Assembly: GCF_002153375.1 (NCBI RefSeq)
Contig: NZ_MTBQ01000003.1
Location: 434,001 to 498,000, forward strand
Origin: Oceanobacillus rekensis
Lineage (GTDB): Bacteria > Bacillota > Bacilli > Bacillales > Amphibacillaceae
Reading direction: 5' to 3'
DNA: 64,000 nucleotides
This document shows positions 47,017 to 57,316 of this stretch, in pieces. A program made the translations under genes and the position numbers. The notes below the pieces were generated by a model. The model was not told the origin of the DNA and did no database searches. It saw only the letters and a list, made by a program, of their open reading frames with translations. Within the stretch, counting starts at the first letter, position 1. Each line of letters begins with the position of its first letter.

Positions 47017-48429
47017 TCATGACTTGTTCAAAAATGCAAGCACATCTGTCGCGCTTTTCTCACCGTGTTCGATGCAATCTGGTATCCCAACTCCATCATA
47101 AGAACTGCCCGTCAGGAAGATTCCTGGCAACTCCTTGGATGTATTTGCACGTAGTTCGGCAACGCGTTCCAGATGACCAACATTATACTGTGGTCTGGCA
47201 TTTTTATAGCGTGTAATCATGCTGAATTCTGGTTTTGCTTTTATTTTCATTATTTTATTTAAATCTTTTAAAACGATGTTTGTAATTTCCTCATCTGACA
47301 GATCCACAATTCCTTGGTCATCAGGTTTACCGACATAGCAGCGTAGTAATGCTTTGCCTTCAGGTGTTGTTGATGGCCATTTACGATGTGTCCAAGTGCA
47401 AGCTGTAATTCGGTAGTTGCTGTCCCTGCTCACTAAGAATCCTGTTCCATCGATGTCTTTTTTAATATCGGATTGATTAAAGGACATGACGACATTTGCT
47501 GTTGATGTTGCCGGAATATCATATAATGTTTTCAAAAAGTCGTATTGACTGAGCATGGCTGGTACTGCTGTATGTGGTGCAGCCATAATAACAGCATCTG
47601 CTTTATAAACCTCACCATTACTTAACAACAGATGATAGCCATGTTCTTTTTTCTCAATATGGTCAACAGCTGTATTTATAGTGATTGTGTTAGATTCCAA
47701 TTTTTCTACCAGACGTTTAACTAGGGTTTCCAAGCCTTTTTCTAAAGACATGAATGCACCTTCAGCCTTCTTATCCGCCTTAGGTTTTTTCGGTACTTTT
47801 GGAAGTGATTTTTGTAGACCCTTCATTAAGCTTCCATGCTTCTGCTCTGCTTCGTAAAACAATGGATATATTGCCTTAAGACTCATTTTGTCAATATCAC
47901 CTGAATGGATTCCGGATAGTAATGGATCAATCTGATGATCAACTAATTCATTACCAAACCGACGACGCATAAACATACCAAGCGATTGGTCACCTTTGAC
48001 ATTGCTTTTGGGGATAACTTGGTCCATCAAGGCGCGCAGTTTTCCTTTTATCGAGAATACATTGGATGCAAGTAACGGCTGTATTTCTTTCGGAACACCC
48101 ATATATGCGCCCTTAGGCATTTTATGTAATTTATTTTTTATTAAAATATACGATTGCCCTGTTCCATTTCGAATGATTTGATCACTTAACCCAAGTTCTT
48201 CTACCAATTTTGCAGCAGCGGGTTTTCTTGCGAGTAGGGAATCAGGTCCAAGTTCAATCGTAAAGCCGTCCTTATGCATACTTTGAATTCTGCCTCCTAG
48301 CCGATTACTTGCTTCGACGAGTTTAACATCATAAGACAGATTGCTTTCACTTACTTGTTTTTGCAGATGGTAAGCGGCGGATAATCCCGTGATCCCGCCG
48401 CCGACAATTACAATTTTCTTTGTTTCCAT
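47017..48429 (-). CDS. hemY: Coproporphyrinogen III / protoporphyrinogen oxidase
   Basis: The 470-residue FAD enzyme oxidises coproporphyrinogen III in the Gram-positive heme pathway. The N-terminal FAD motif is VIVGGGITGLSAAYHLQ (residues 6-22) with the following E in KLVEASNRLGG, and the C-terminal FLTGSSYDGVGIPDC is typical. Its ATG overlaps the hemH stop codon by one base (TAATG), so translation is coupled. Last gene of hemE-hemH-hemY. Confidence 0.95.
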   Translation of the reverse strand: METKKIVIVGGGITGLSAAYHLQKQVSESNLSYDVKLVEASNRLGGRIQSMHKDGFTIELGPDSLLARKPAAAKLVEELGLSDQIIRNGTGQSYILIKNKLHKMPKGAYMGVPKEIQPLLASNVFSIKGKLRALMDQVIPKSNVKGDQSLGMFMRRRFGNELVDHQIDPLLSGIHSGDIDKMSLKAIYPLFYEAEQKHGSLMKGLQKSLPKVPKKPKADKKAEGAFMSLEKGLETLVKRLVEKLESNTITINTAVDHIEKKEHGYHLLLSNGEVYKADAVIMAAPHTAVPAMLSQYDFLKTLYDIPATSTANVVMSFNQSDIKKDIDGTGFLVSRDSNYRITACTWTHRKWPSTTPEGKALLRCYVGKPDDQGIVDLSDEEITNIVLKDLNKIMKIKAKPEFSMITRYKNARPQYNVGHLERVAELRANTSKELPGIFLTGSSYDGVGIPDCIEHGEKSATDVLAFLNKS

Positions 48430-49364
48430 TACGCTTCACTCTTTACTTTATTCCATACTACAGATGTAAGTGTACGAATAAAATCCGGGTGATCATTTGG
48501 CATGGATGGACGATGATAGTTCGCACCAAGCTCCTCACATACCACTTTACATTCATAATCATTGTCAAACAAAACTTCGAGGTGGTCTGCAATAAACCCT
48601 ACTGGTGCATATATAAATGAACGATATCCCTGTTTTTCATACAATTCACGTGTTAAATCCTGTACATCTGGGCCTAACCATGGATCTGGTGTATTACCTT
48701 CACTTTGCCAACCTAATGCATAGTGTTTAATGTCCGTTTCTTTCACAATAAGTTTAGCAGTTTCGCTTAATTGTTCTGGGTATGGATCACCATTTTGCAA
48801 GATTTTTTCTGGAAGACTATGTGCTGACACGATAAGAATGGCTTTCTCTTGTTCTTCTTCCGGCATATTGCGGTAAATTTTGTTAACCCCATCAGCCCAG
48901 AACTTAATAAATCCTGGTTCTGTATACCAATCTTTAACAGATTCAATTGTAATACCATTTTTTTCAGTTTCCTTGCCGGCACGATTATTGTATGATTTCA
49001 CGCTAAAAGTTGAATAATGTGGTGCCAAAACGAGAGAAACAGCTTCTCTAATACCATCTTTTGCCATCTCTTCTACCGCATCTTCAATAAAAGGTGCAAT
49101 ATGTTTCAAGCCAATATATGCTTTAAATTCATACTCGCTCTGTGATTCATTCAAGCTCTTTTCTAATGCATACGCCTGTTCTTCCGTAATTTTCGCCAAT
49201 GGAGATATGCCCCCAATTGCCTTATAGCGATCCTTTAAATCCTGTAGTGCTTCAGGTTCAGGTTTTCTTCCATGGCGGATATGTGTGTAATAGGGTTCTA
49301 TTTCTTCTTCTTTATTCGGCGTACCATATGCCATTACTAATAATCCCATTTTTTTCTTTTCCAT
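48429..49364 (-). CDS. hemH: Ferrochelatase (coproporphyrin type)
   Basis: The 311-residue enzyme inserts iron into coproporphyrin III. Landmarks are [25 protein letters not shown] near residue 8, the catalytic His in [14 protein letters not shown] near 185 and the acid ligand in [16 protein letters not shown] near 265. Ferrochelatases of this group are soluble monomers. AAAGAGGTGC precedes the ATG. 29 bp after hemE, so same operon. Confidence 0.95.
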   Translation of the reverse strand: MEKKKMGLLVMAYGTPNKEEEIEPYYTHIRHGRKPEPEALQDLKDRYKAIGGISPLAKITEEQAYALEKSLNESQSEYEFKAYIGLKHIAPFIEDAVEEMAKDGIREAVSLVLAPHYSTFSVKSYNNRAGKETEKNGITIESVKDWYTEPGFIKFWADGVNKIYRNMPEEEQEKAILIVSAHSLPEKILQNGDPYPEQLSETAKLIVKETDIKHYALGWQSEGNTPDPWLGPDVQDLTRELYEKQGYRSFIYAPVGFIADHLEVLFDNDYECKVVCEELGANYHRPSMPNDHPDFIRTLTSVVWNKVKSEA

Positions 49365-49393
49365 TGATACTGCACCTCTTTGTAAAGATTCAT

Positions 49394-50428
49394 CTATTTT
49401 CTTGTGTATACATGAATTAACTCTGTTAATTTTTTCAATGTTTCAGGTTTAATATCTGGTGTGACACCATGACCTAAATTGAAAACATATTTCCCTTGTT
49501 GCATCCCCTCGTCCAAGATTCCTTTTGTACGCTTTTCAATTGTTTCCCATTCTGTAAGCAAGATAGTTGGGTCAAGATTTCCCTGAATAACTTTTGTTAC
49601 ACCCATCTCACGTGCTTCCGTGATAGACGTCCGCCAGTCAAGTCCAATAACATCTACCGGCAAGTCGTTCCATTCCAGCAATAAATGTCTAGCACCTACT
49701 CCAAAAATAATTAATGGTATATTATGTTTTCGTAGCTCAGAGAAAATTTTCGTCATAACCGGTTTAATAAACACACGGTAATCTGCGGCATTTAATGAAC
49801 CTACCCATGAATCGAATATTTGGATAACCTTCACACCAGCAGCAACCTGTGCATCGATATACGTAATAATCATATCTGACAATTTATCCATCAAGAGGAA
49901 CCATGTCTCCGGTTCACGATACATGAGTGCCTTCGTTTTCGAGTAATTTTTGGATGGACCGCCTTCAATCATATAGCTTGCTAATGTAAACGGCGCCCCA
50001 CTAAAACCAATTAGCGGTACTGTCAGTTGTTCTTCTGTTAAGAGACGAATTGTTTCCAGTACATATGAAATATCCGAAGTGGGATTTAATTCACCTAGTT
50101 TTTCGACATCGCTTAAGTTTCTAATTGGGTTAGAGATTACCGGTCCAATCCCATTCTTGATTTCAACATCTACACCCATTGCCGGTAGTGGTGTCATGAT
50201 GTCTTTGTATAAGATTGCTCCATCTACACCGTAATTTTCTACCGGAAGCCTCGTTACATAGGCAGCAAGCTCGGGTTGATGGGTAATTTCAAATAACGAA
50301 TACTTTTCTTTCAGTTTACGATACTCCGGCTGGGAACGTCCTGCCTGTCTCATAAACCAACCTGGTATATAATCTGTTTTTTCACCTTTATATGCTCTTA
50401 AAATTGTATCATTTAGTTTTATTGACAT
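49394..50428 (-). CDS. hemE: Uroporphyrinogen decarboxylase
   Basis: The 344-residue enzyme decarboxylates uroporphyrinogen III to coproporphyrinogen III. The signatures are [16 protein letters not shown] near residue 22 and [17 protein letters not shown] near 145. I start at the ATG at 50428, 8 nt after AAAGGG; the GTG three codons earlier overlaps that site. First gene of the hem operon; pbpF lies upstream, separated by a 344-bp region with a repeat. Confidence 0.95.
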   Translation of the reverse strand: MSIKLNDTILRAYKGEKTDYIPGWFMRQAGRSQPEYRKLKEKYSLFEITHQPELAAYVTRLPVENYGVDGAILYKDIMTPLPAMGVDVEIKNGIGPVISNPIRNLSDVEKLGELNPTSDISYVLETIRLLTEEQLTVPLIGFSGAPFTLASYMIEGGPSKNYSKTKALMYREPETWFLLMDKLSDMIITYIDAQVAAGVKVIQIFDSWVGSLNAADYRVFIKPVMTKIFSELRKHNIPLIIFGVGARHLLLEWNDLPVDVIGLDWRTSITEAREMGVTKVIQGNLDPTILLTEWETIEKRTKGILDEGMQQGKYVFNLGHGVTPDIKPETLKKLTELIHVYTRK

Positions 50429-50541
50429 AAACTTCACCCTTTACTCATTCTACTGACTCCATTACTAACTATAGCGATTTCCGACATTACTGTATAGGAA
50501 AGGTGATGGTTTGTCATGAATTTGCCTCATTTAAGAGGTAA

Positions 50542-50735
50542 TTCAAAAAGTCCGGTAAAAATGAAACTTCGAATTTCTTCGTTAGCTTGCTTTTCCGTTC
50601 CTTGGAAAAGAAAAACACTTTTCCTGCGTGCTAGATCGTTTGCTCACGTATTAAAAGCATACGTTCCGTTACCGGGAGCTACGCTGCCTCGAACTTCTCG
50701 GTCCTTTTTATCCTCCTTTTTAAATACACATATTT
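50542..50735 (+). repeat. Second repeat family, copy F2b
   Basis: The copy begins TTCAAAAAGTCCGGTAAAAA (50542-50561) and ends TCCTTTTTATCCTCCTTTTT (50703-50722), the same ends as F2a. The middle holds GCTTGCTTTTCCGTTCC and further short pairs. It sits in the 344-bp gap between hemE and pbpF. A 73-codon plus-strand frame here is a by-product of the repeat. Confidence 0.65.
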
Positions 50736-50772
50736 AGAGGTCATTCATATGGGACAGGTTCATGGCAATTTT

Positions 50773-52944
50773 TTACCAATCGAGTTCAACAGTTTCGGAT
50801 TTTCCGCCTTCCAATTTAGACAATGGATCATACGCTACAACATAATACTTATTATTACGGAAAATTGCATTGTTTATATAGTATTCTGTTTCACCTGTTA
50901 CTTCTCCAATACGTTTATCTATTCCTTCATTTTCCTGATATATACGGTAAACAACTCGGTCATCGTCCGAGCCTTCCCATGTTAGTTTACCCTGTACGAA
51001 TGAAAATCCACCAAATTGATATTCAGCTGTTAGATTAGTGACTACCGGAAGAATAATCGGTTCTGGTAAATTTTCTACATTTTCAGGTTTCGTAAATTCT
51101 GCGGAAAGTGTTCCACCTGACTGCTTATCGATTTCAGTTAAAATAGATTTCGCAAGCCTTGTAGGGTATGCACTTCCAGCTGTTAAATAATGACCTTCAT
51201 CAGATTTGTCATAGCCCATCCATGAAGCCATAATATATTCCGGTGTATAGCCTACAAACCAGGCATCTTTCGTTTCCCCTTCGACATACGGGTGCTGTGT
51301 GGAACCGGTTTTCCCTGCCAATGCTTTTGAGTAATCCCCAGCAGTTGCTGTACCAATCTCAACGGTGTCAACTAACATTTCTGTCATATTCCATGCTACC
51401 TGTGGACTGAAAACCTGTTTGGATTCCACTTCTGCTTCAAAAATGACTTCACCATCCCTATCAATAATCTGATCGATTGTAGTAGAATTCATTATTTCTC
51501 CATCGTCAGCAAAGGTCTGAAAGCTTTGTGCCATCTGCAAGGGGGTAACGCCATGCATCAACCCACCAAGTGCTATGGCTGTTCCTTCATCCTCAATTGG
51601 CATGCCTAACTTTTCCAAATAACTCTTGGAATAATCAATACCAATTTGATCGAGAAGCCAAACTGCAGACGTATTTTTTGACTGGATTAATGCCTCATAC
51701 ATTGTTACGGTATTAGCATATACACCGTCAGCATTGGAAACAGCGTATTCTGCAGTCTGTTGATCAGGCAGCAGTGTAAATGGTGTATATTTATCCTCCT
51801 GCATCATTGCCGGTCCATAAACAGCAACAGGCTTAAATACTGATCCAGGCTGTCTTTGAACGGTGACACGATTTAAGTTACCAAGCCGATAATCCCTTCC
51901 ACCAATGGCAGAGACAATTTTTCCAGTACCTTCTTCTAACATGACGAAGGCCCCTTCAACACCGGCAGTATTACCAGGGAAAAATTCATCCTTTTTGTAT
52001 TGTTCATACGCAATTTTCTGGATGTCTTTGTCCATATTTACAACAATCCGGTAACCACCACTTTTCAATGCATCAACAGAAAGCTGATGTTCATCAGCAG
52101 CCTCCTTCATAACCAGATCAACATAACTGTCTGTCCACGGGGTTGGCTCTTTCTTCTGCACTTGCAATCCAAGTGTCTTTCCTTGTTCATTCATTTTCGT
52201 CTCCGCCTGAATATAACCAGCATCCTCCATCGTTTGCAGCACAATATTACGTCTTTCCAGCGCTTTATCCGGATGGTTTATGGGAGAGTACCCATTTGGA
52301 GCTTTTACAAGACCAGCAAGCATTGCAGATTCTGTAAGTGTTAAGTCCTCCACCTTTTTCGAAAAAAAGAATTCTGAGGCTGCTCCGACTCCATATAATC
52401 CATGGCCAAAGTAAACTTCATTCATGTATAATTCCAGAATTTCATCCTTTGATAAATTTCTCTCGAGGTATATTGCTGCCATTGCTTCTTTTATCTTGCG
52501 GGTCCACGTTTTATCATTGTAAAGGAATAAATTTTTAGCCAACTGTTGTGTAATCGTGCTTGCACCTTCAACTTTGCTCATCGCTATAATATCCTTGTAC
52601 ACTGCCCTCATAATCGATTTTATATCTACACCTTCATGATCATAAAATCTTCTATCTTCAACAGCAACAAATGCATTGATTAAATGAACAGGTACTTGCT
52701 CAATAGATACGAGGGAACGATTTTCATTATATAATGTATCAATTACTTCTCCATCACGCGTTTCAATCGTTGTCGTTGCATCCATTATCAAATCTTCTTC
52801 ATCCACAACGAGTTTCCCACCAAAAATGATAGTCCCGAAACCAATGAGACCAAGTAGCAGAAGGAAAATTGCAACCAATAAAATAAGTTTAACTTTTTTT
52901 CGAAAGGTAAACCGTTTCTTATCCTCTTTTACTTTTCTACGCAT
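50773..52944 (-). CDS. pbpF: Class A penicillin-binding protein (PBP1a/PbpF family)
   Basis: The 723-residue bifunctional peptidoglycan synthase has one N-terminal TM helix (about 18-42), a GT51 glycosyltransferase domain with AVEDRRFYDHEGVD around Glu96, and a transpeptidase domain with QPGSVFKP (catalytic Ser near 370), the SKN triad member QSKNTSAVW near 410 and KTGS in LAGKTGSTQHP near 555. An FN3-like beta-domain ends the protein. The start at 52944 follows AGAGGTGAACAT. pbpF is also upstream of hemE in B. subtilis. Confidence 0.93.
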   Translation of the reverse strand: MRRKVKEDKKRFTFRKKVKLILLVAIFLLLLGLIGFGTIIFGGKLVVDEEDLIMDATTTIETRDGEVIDTLYNENRSLVSIEQVPVHLINAFVAVEDRRFYDHEGVDIKSIMRAVYKDIIAMSKVEGASTITQQLAKNLFLYNDKTWTRKIKEAMAAIYLERNLSKDEILELYMNEVYFGHGLYGVGAASEFFFSKKVEDLTLTESAMLAGLVKAPNGYSPINHPDKALERRNIVLQTMEDAGYIQAETKMNEQGKTLGLQVQKKEPTPWTDSYVDLVMKEAADEHQLSVDALKSGGYRIVVNMDKDIQKIAYEQYKKDEFFPGNTAGVEGAFVMLEEGTGKIVSAIGGRDYRLGNLNRVTVQRQPGSVFKPVAVYGPAMMQEDKYTPFTLLPDQQTAEYAVSNADGVYANTVTMYEALIQSKNTSAVWLLDQIGIDYSKSYLEKLGMPIEDEGTAIALGGLMHGVTPLQMAQSFQTFADDGEIMNSTTIDQIIDRDGEVIFEAEVESKQVFSPQVAWNMTEMLVDTVEIGTATAGDYSKALAGKTGSTQHPYVEGETKDAWFVGYTPEYIMASWMGYDKSDEGHYLTAGSAYPTRLAKSILTEIDKQSGGTLSAEFTKPENVENLPEPIILPVVTNLTAEYQFGGFSFVQGKLTWEGSDDDRVVYRIYQENEGIDKRIGEVTGETEYYINNAIFRNNKYYVVAYDPLSKLEGGKSETVELDW

Positions 52945-53104
52945 ATGTTCACCTCTACACATTCAAATTTTATTATACGACATTTTTCGTCAAGATTAAA
53001 GAATATACTCCTTATTAGATGATAATAATTTTAAATAACAGAACGTGTAGTAATTTTGAATAAAGGGTAATTATGATACTATATTAATGACAAGGAGGTA
53101 TTGT

Positions 53105-53602
53105 ATGAAAGCATATATGACGAATGGCACAATTGATTATCTGCAAAAAATCGAACAAAAGAATCCAGACATGAACCTTCATTTAATGAACAGCAGTGAA
53201 GGTGGTATTGCTTACTATGAAGGTAGTGTAGAAAAACTATTTAATTCTGGCAGAGAATATGAGGTAATCATGGAAACAGGAGAGATTCTTAAAGAAGGTT
53301 TTGTTGTCATGAACAATATTCCTGTATCAGATGAAAGTAAACCCGGATTTGAACATCGTTTTAAAAATCGGAGTAATATGGTCGAAGGTATGCCAGGATT
53401 CCAGGCATTTCGTTTATTGAGACCGAATTCAAATAATACCTACGTCGTATTTACCCAATGGCGTACAGCTGATGATTTTGAAAACTGGAAGGAATCGAAT
53501 CAATTTAAGGAAGCACATAAAAAACAAAGTGCGAAAAAACCGGCAAATATTATGGAGCAGCCCTTCTTAACTACCTGTACCATGTTAAAGGAAGAAGAAT
53601 AA
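53105..53602 (+). CDS. hmoB: Heme-degrading monooxygenase, HmoB-like
   Basis: The 165-residue protein has an ABM-type heme oxygenase fold, with HmoB (YhgC) N-terminal extension and C-terminal ABM domain from about 70 (FEHRFKNRSNMVEGMPGFQAFRLLRPN, TYVVFTQWRTADDFENWKES). It releases iron from heme. The start at 53105 follows AAGGAGGTATTGT at good spacing. It lies next to the hem operon, as in B. subtilis. Confidence 0.87.
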   Translation: MKAYMTNGTIDYLQKIEQKNPDMNLHLMNSSEGGIAYYEGSVEKLFNSGREYEVIMETGEILKEGFVVMNNIPVSDESKPGFEHRFKNRSNMVEGMPGFQAFRLLRPNSNNTYVVFTQWRTADDFENWKESNQFKEAHKKQSAKKPANIMEQPFLTTCTMLKEEE

Positions 53603-53648
53603 AAATCAGAAGCTAGCTGAAAGTAACACAGCTAGCTTCTGATTTCAT
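53603..53648 (+). terminator. Bidirectional terminator
   Basis: AATCAGAAGCTAGCTG and CAGCTAGCTTCTGATT form a 16-bp perfect stem with a 9-nt loop, between hmoB and the thioredoxin-like gene. Confidence 0.93.
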
Positions 53649-53653
53649 TATTA

Positions 53654-54133
53654 TTAGTTTAAAACATATTCATTAAAAAATGCTTCGTATTCTTCCTCAG
53701 GATATTGTCCAACGAGACGGGATACTTCTTCCCCATTTTCAAAATGGACTAAGGTTGGTGTAGACTCAATATTATAGCTGAGTCCTTCCTGACCAAATTC
53801 AAGCAAGTTAAATTTCTTCATGTCGACATCCATATCTTCAGCAAGTGGTGCAAGGTATGGTGTTGTATTTTGACAATATACACATGTAGGACTATAGAAA
53901 TAAACCGTTACTTCTTCCCCGTTATTGATCTTTTCATTTAAATCATTCGGCAAAATGATATTTTGGTACAATGGATCGTCCAGCTGATCAATCGTAGCCT
54001 GATCCAAGTCATTTGTTCCATATGGATTTTCACTGTTTTCTAGTGCTTGATTATTCTTATAGTCAATCACAAAGAATAAAGCAATAAATAAGACGACAAT
54101 TACACCAATAATAATTAACATTTTCTTCCCCAT
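53654..54133 (-). CDS. Membrane-anchored thioredoxin-like protein (BdbA/BdbD-type)
   Basis: The 159-residue protein has an N-terminal TM anchor (residues 5-25) without a lipobox. Its extracellular thioredoxin domain has the active site YFYSPTCVYCQNTTPY (CxxC near residue 82) and the cis-Pro in IESTPTLVHF near 122. It probably works with the BdbC-like protein encoded 4 bp upstream to make disulfides in exported or competence proteins. AGGAGGAACTA precedes the ATG. Confidence 0.85.
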   Translation of the reverse strand: MGKKMLIIIGVIVVLFIALFFVIDYKNNQALENSENPYGTNDLDQATIDQLDDPLYQNIILPNDLNEKINNGEEVTVYFYSPTCVYCQNTTPYLAPLAEDMDVDMKKFNLLEFGQEGLSYNIESTPTLVHFENGEEVSRLVGQYPEEEYEAFFNEYVLN

Positions 54134-54137
54134 AGAT

Positions 54138-54563
54138 TTAGTTCCTCCTCAATTCTTTTAACAGCATTAGATGCAAGATAAAGATAACAATAAATGCAAT
54201 TCCAGCCAAAAATGGTATTGTAACAAATCCGAAGTAATTCACGTAAATAGCATTACATGGGACACCACCAGTACATGCTCCACCTAATTCATGAAATGCA
54301 GAGACTTTTTGTACTAAATAGTGATAAATAGAAACAATTATTCCGATCCCACTTAGGATTAGTCCTGGTAATGCGACATTAATTTCCTTCTTAATAGCTG
54401 CCACACCATAAATAATTACAAGTGGATACATTAAAATACGTTGGTACCAGCACAATTCACACGGTATATATCCCATTACCTCAGAGTAGAATAAACTCCC
54501 TGCCAACGCCAGAAAGGCTTGTACCCATATGAGCAGTAGTAAATTTTCTGCTTTCTTGGTCAT
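54138..54563 (-). CDS. bdbC: Disulfide bond formation protein BdbC-like (DsbB family)
   Basis: The 141-residue protein has four TM helices and the two Cys pairs of the quinone-linked DsbB family: CELCWYQR near residue 35 and CTGGVPC near 97. In B. subtilis BdbC is needed for competence pilin folding and secreted disulfides. I start at the ATG at 54563 after AGAGAGGATTG; upstream extension has no site. It is co-transcribed with the thioredoxin-like gene. Confidence 0.87.
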   Translation of the reverse strand: MTKKAENLLLLIWVQAFLALAGSLFYSEVMGYIPCELCWYQRILMYPLVIIYGVAAIKKEINVALPGLILSGIGIIVSIYHYLVQKVSAFHELGGACTGGVPCNAIYVNYFGFVTIPFLAGIAFIVIFILHLMLLKELRRN

Positions 54564-54732
54564 AAGAACAATCCTCTCTAAGTATATAAAGTACATTAGT
54601 ATTATACAAATGTACCGAATTAAATACAATATATTGTTCTCGGAATCAAGTGCAATTTGACAGTTTATTGAACATCCTATACTTTCTTGTCGTACATATT
54701 ATGACCCATTTATAGAAAGCATGTACCCCGGT

Positions 54733-55368
54733 TTAATATGTCGAGCTATTTTTTTTGAAAAACTCATATAGATAAATAAACGCTACCAAACACATAAATC
54801 CGATTCCAAATCCGGCCAGTACGTCTGTTAGATAATGGACATTAATTACATATCTGCTGATTCCGACTAGAAATATAAGTAAGGCGAAAATTAGATGCGT
54901 AACTAAAGCCACTTTCATTGACCTTATCTTTTTCCTTAGAAAATAGACTAGCAAACCATAACATACTATTGATATCATCGCATGTCCCGAAGGAAAACTA
55001 TACCCCTCCGCATCTAATGCAATGGAGATACTAGGCCTTTCCCTATCAACCATTTTTTTTATAAGGATATTCAACACATGCGTCATTAATGTTCCACTAG
55101 CAAAGATGAATGCAGCAAACCAATTTTTAAGCAAGACTCCTATTACGATAGCCATTATAATAACAAATGGTGTTAGAAAGGAACCAGAGCCAAGCTTCGT
55201 AAGGTAATAGAAAACATCATAAATAATGGAATTGTCCAGTATCATTACCAGTTCTCTTGTCCAACGATCAATATATGGAACATAGCCCTTGATGATCTGA
55301 ATAACCCATAGTCCTATCAATAATAAAATAAGCAAACAAAATAAAATCAAAGATTTTCTATTCTTCAT
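54733..55368 (-). CDS. PAP2-family membrane phosphatase
   Basis: The 211-residue protein has about six TM helices and the three PAP2 motifs: KKMVDRERP near residue 107, FPSGHA near 128 and SRYVINVHYLTDVLAG near 170. Relatives act on phosphatidate, PGP or undecaprenyl pyrophosphate; the substrate here is unknown. AAGGGAGGC precedes the ATG. Monocistronic. Confidence 0.88.
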   Translation of the reverse strand: MKNRKSLILFCLLILLLIGLWVIQIIKGYVPYIDRWTRELVMILDNSIIYDVFYYLTKLGSGSFLTPFVIIMAIVIGVLLKNWFAAFIFASGTLMTHVLNILIKKMVDRERPSISIALDAEGYSFPSGHAMISIVCYGLLVYFLRKKIRSMKVALVTHLIFALLIFLVGISRYVINVHYLTDVLAGFGIGFMCLVAFIYLYEFFKKNSSTY

Positions 55369-55474
55369 TAACTAATGCCTCCCTTTATTATCATACATCA
55401 AATTTATGTTTAAAAAAAATATAGCAGGGTATTTCATTAGTATACTAATAATTAAAAAGGCAGGGGTCGTACTA

Positions 55475-55909
55475 ATGGAAAAAGAATTACAACAGTTAAT
55501 CGATGGTTTAAATGAAGACTTAGCACATGAATATGGAGCAGCAATACAATACACTTATAGTGCATCCGTTGTATCTGGCTTATATCGTTCCGCATTGAAA
55601 CCTTTCTTTGAGGAAGAAATTACTGATGAACTTGGACATGCATTATATTTATCAGAGAAGATTAAATCACTTGGTGGTATACCGACAACAAAATCTGCAG
55701 AAGTACCACAACCAACAGAAGTTAAAGAACTATTGGAGGCTACGCTTCAAGCAGAATCAGATACAATTAAACGATATGAAGAACGTAAAAAACAGGCCGA
55801 GTCGCTTAGCTTAACAGAACTCGTTGTCAAACTGGAAGATTTAATTTCTGATGAGACACACCATAAAGAAGAAGTTGAACGCTTACTTGCTGATCCGAGA
55901 TTTTCTTAA
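55475..55909 (+). CDS. Ferritin-like diiron protein (bacterioferritin/Dps-like fold)
   Basis: The 144-residue protein is an all-helical four-helix bundle with iron-ligand-like residues: EYGAAIQYTY near 18, EEEITDELGHALYL near 48, ESDTIKRYEER near 93 and DETHHKEEVERLL near 128. It resembles ferritin-like/Dps-type proteins of Bacillaceae; I cannot tell storage from oxidase. The start at 55475 follows GGCAGGGGTCG; longer frames lack a site. Confidence 0.82.
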   Translation: MEKELQQLIDGLNEDLAHEYGAAIQYTYSASVVSGLYRSALKPFFEEEITDELGHALYLSEKIKSLGGIPTTKSAEVPQPTEVKELLEATLQAESDTIKRYEERKKQAESLSLTELVVKLEDLISDETHHKEEVERLLADPRFS

Positions 55910-55926
55910 TATATTGGAACCCCCTT

Positions 55927-55969
55927 TGATAAAGGATGGCTGTTTAAAGCCATCCTTTATTTTTTTCTC
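55927..55969 (+). terminator. Terminator of the ferritin-like gene
   Basis: ATAAAGGATGGC and GCCATCCTTTAT form a 12-bp perfect stem with an 8-nt loop and a run of T residues. Confidence 0.92.
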
Positions 55970-56140
55970 ATTTATAAGCTTTGTTTTTCAGAAAATCTAT
56001 ATACCTTCAATCGAAATGAAACCTATTGTTTGGGGTGTGTAAAATTAAAATGTTAGAATAGTGTTATAATAATATCAGTGGTTTGATTACTTAGGAGAGT
56101 CCTATACGCTTAAAAAAATGAAGTAAAGGTGGAAATAATC

Positions 56141-57316
56141 ATGTTAGAAAACATACATAAATCAATCGATGAAATATATCCAGAAATGGTTGAAATTCGC
56201 AGGTACTTGCATCAATACCCAGAACTATCTTTTCAGGAAACTAAAACAGCTCAATATATCGCAGAATACTATGAACAGCTAGAAATCCCATATATAGCCA
56301 ATGTAGGTGGAAATGGGGTTATTGCTACACTTAAAGGTGATAAGCCAGGTAAAACAGTTGCTTTAAGAGCTGACTTTGATGCATTGCCAATTCAGGACGA
56401 AAAGGATGTTCTCTATAAATCGAAAGTCCCTGGTGTCATGCATGCTTGCGGTCATGACGGACATACGGCCACATTGCTAACACTTGCAAAAGTAATGAAG
56501 GAATACCAAGATGAATTGGAAGGAACCATTGTATTTCTACACCAACATGCAGAAGAATATGCTCCAGGTGGGGCAAAACCAATGATTGAATCCGGCGCCC
56601 TAAAAAATGTCGATGCAGTGTTTGGCAACCATTTATGGGCTACCCTTCCTGTTGGTTTATTACAAACTTCGAAATCTGTCATGATGGCTGGGGCTGATCG
56701 CTTCGAGCTTACGATTCAAGGTCAAGGAGGTCATGGTGCATACCCACAAGAAACAAAAGATGCCATTGTAATTGCATCGGAAGTTGTTTCCCAATTGCAA
56801 CAAATTGTCAGCAGAAGATTGGATCCATTAGAAACCGCAGTTATTACAATCGGAATCTTTCAAGCAGGAACTGCCTTCAATATTATCGCAGACCAGGCAA
56901 AATTAACCGGTACTGTCCGATATACAAACCCAGATATACAAGAAAAAATTATCGGTGAAATAGAGAAAATCATTAAAGGTATATGCATTTCAAATGATGC
57001 AGACTATACCTTGGATTATTTGAAAGGCTACCCACCATTAATCAACCATCCAGAAGAAGCCGAAATTGTGCTGGAGGCAAGCAAGAATATTGTAGAAATT
57101 TACAAAGCTGAGGAAACTTCTCCATATATGGCTGGGGAGGATTTTGCCTACTACACAATGGAAAAACCGGGTGCATTCTTTTTTACAGGGGCAAATAAAG
57201 CTGGTAATCCATACCCACATCACCATCCTAAATTTGATATTGACGAGAAATCCATGCCAATCGCCGCTAAGACTTTGATTGGAGCTTATTTTGGCTTTCA
57301 GCGTTCAACAAGATAA
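56141..57316 (+). CDS. yhaA: M20-family amidohydrolase, YhaA-like
   Basis: The 391-residue enzyme is an M20D amidohydrolase with MHACGHDGHTATL near residue 100, the HQHAEE metal motif near 134 and GGHGAYPQETKDA in the dimerisation domain. The C-terminal HHHPKFDIDEKS is conserved. Start at the ATG at 56141; an upstream GTG at 56129 overlaps the ribosome site. Its position next to ecs matches yhaA of B. subtilis. It is a paralogue of the gene at 8049. Confidence 0.88.
   Translation: MLENIHKSIDEIYPEMVEIRRYLHQYPELSFQETKTAQYIAEYYEQLEIPYIANVGGNGVIATLKGDKPGKTVALRADFDALPIQDEKDVLYKSKVPGVMHACGHDGHTATLLTLAKVMKEYQDELEGTIVFLHQHAEEYAPGGAKPMIESGALKNVDAVFGNHLWATLPVGLLQTSKSVMMAGADRFELTIQGQGGHGAYPQETKDAIVIASEVVSQLQQIVSRRLDPLETAVITIGIFQAGTAFNIIADQAKLTGTVRYTNPDIQEKIIGEIEKIIKGICISNDADYTLDYLKGYPPLINHPEEAEIVLEASKNIVEIYKAEETSPYMAGEDFAYYTMEKPGAFFFTGANKAGNPYPHHHPKFDIDEKSMPIAAKTLIGAYFGFQRSTR

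Noticed and set aside
50516-50737. 73-codon plus-strand frame between hemE and pbpF
   Set aside because: It coincides with repeat F2b, and the translation has no resemblance to a protein.
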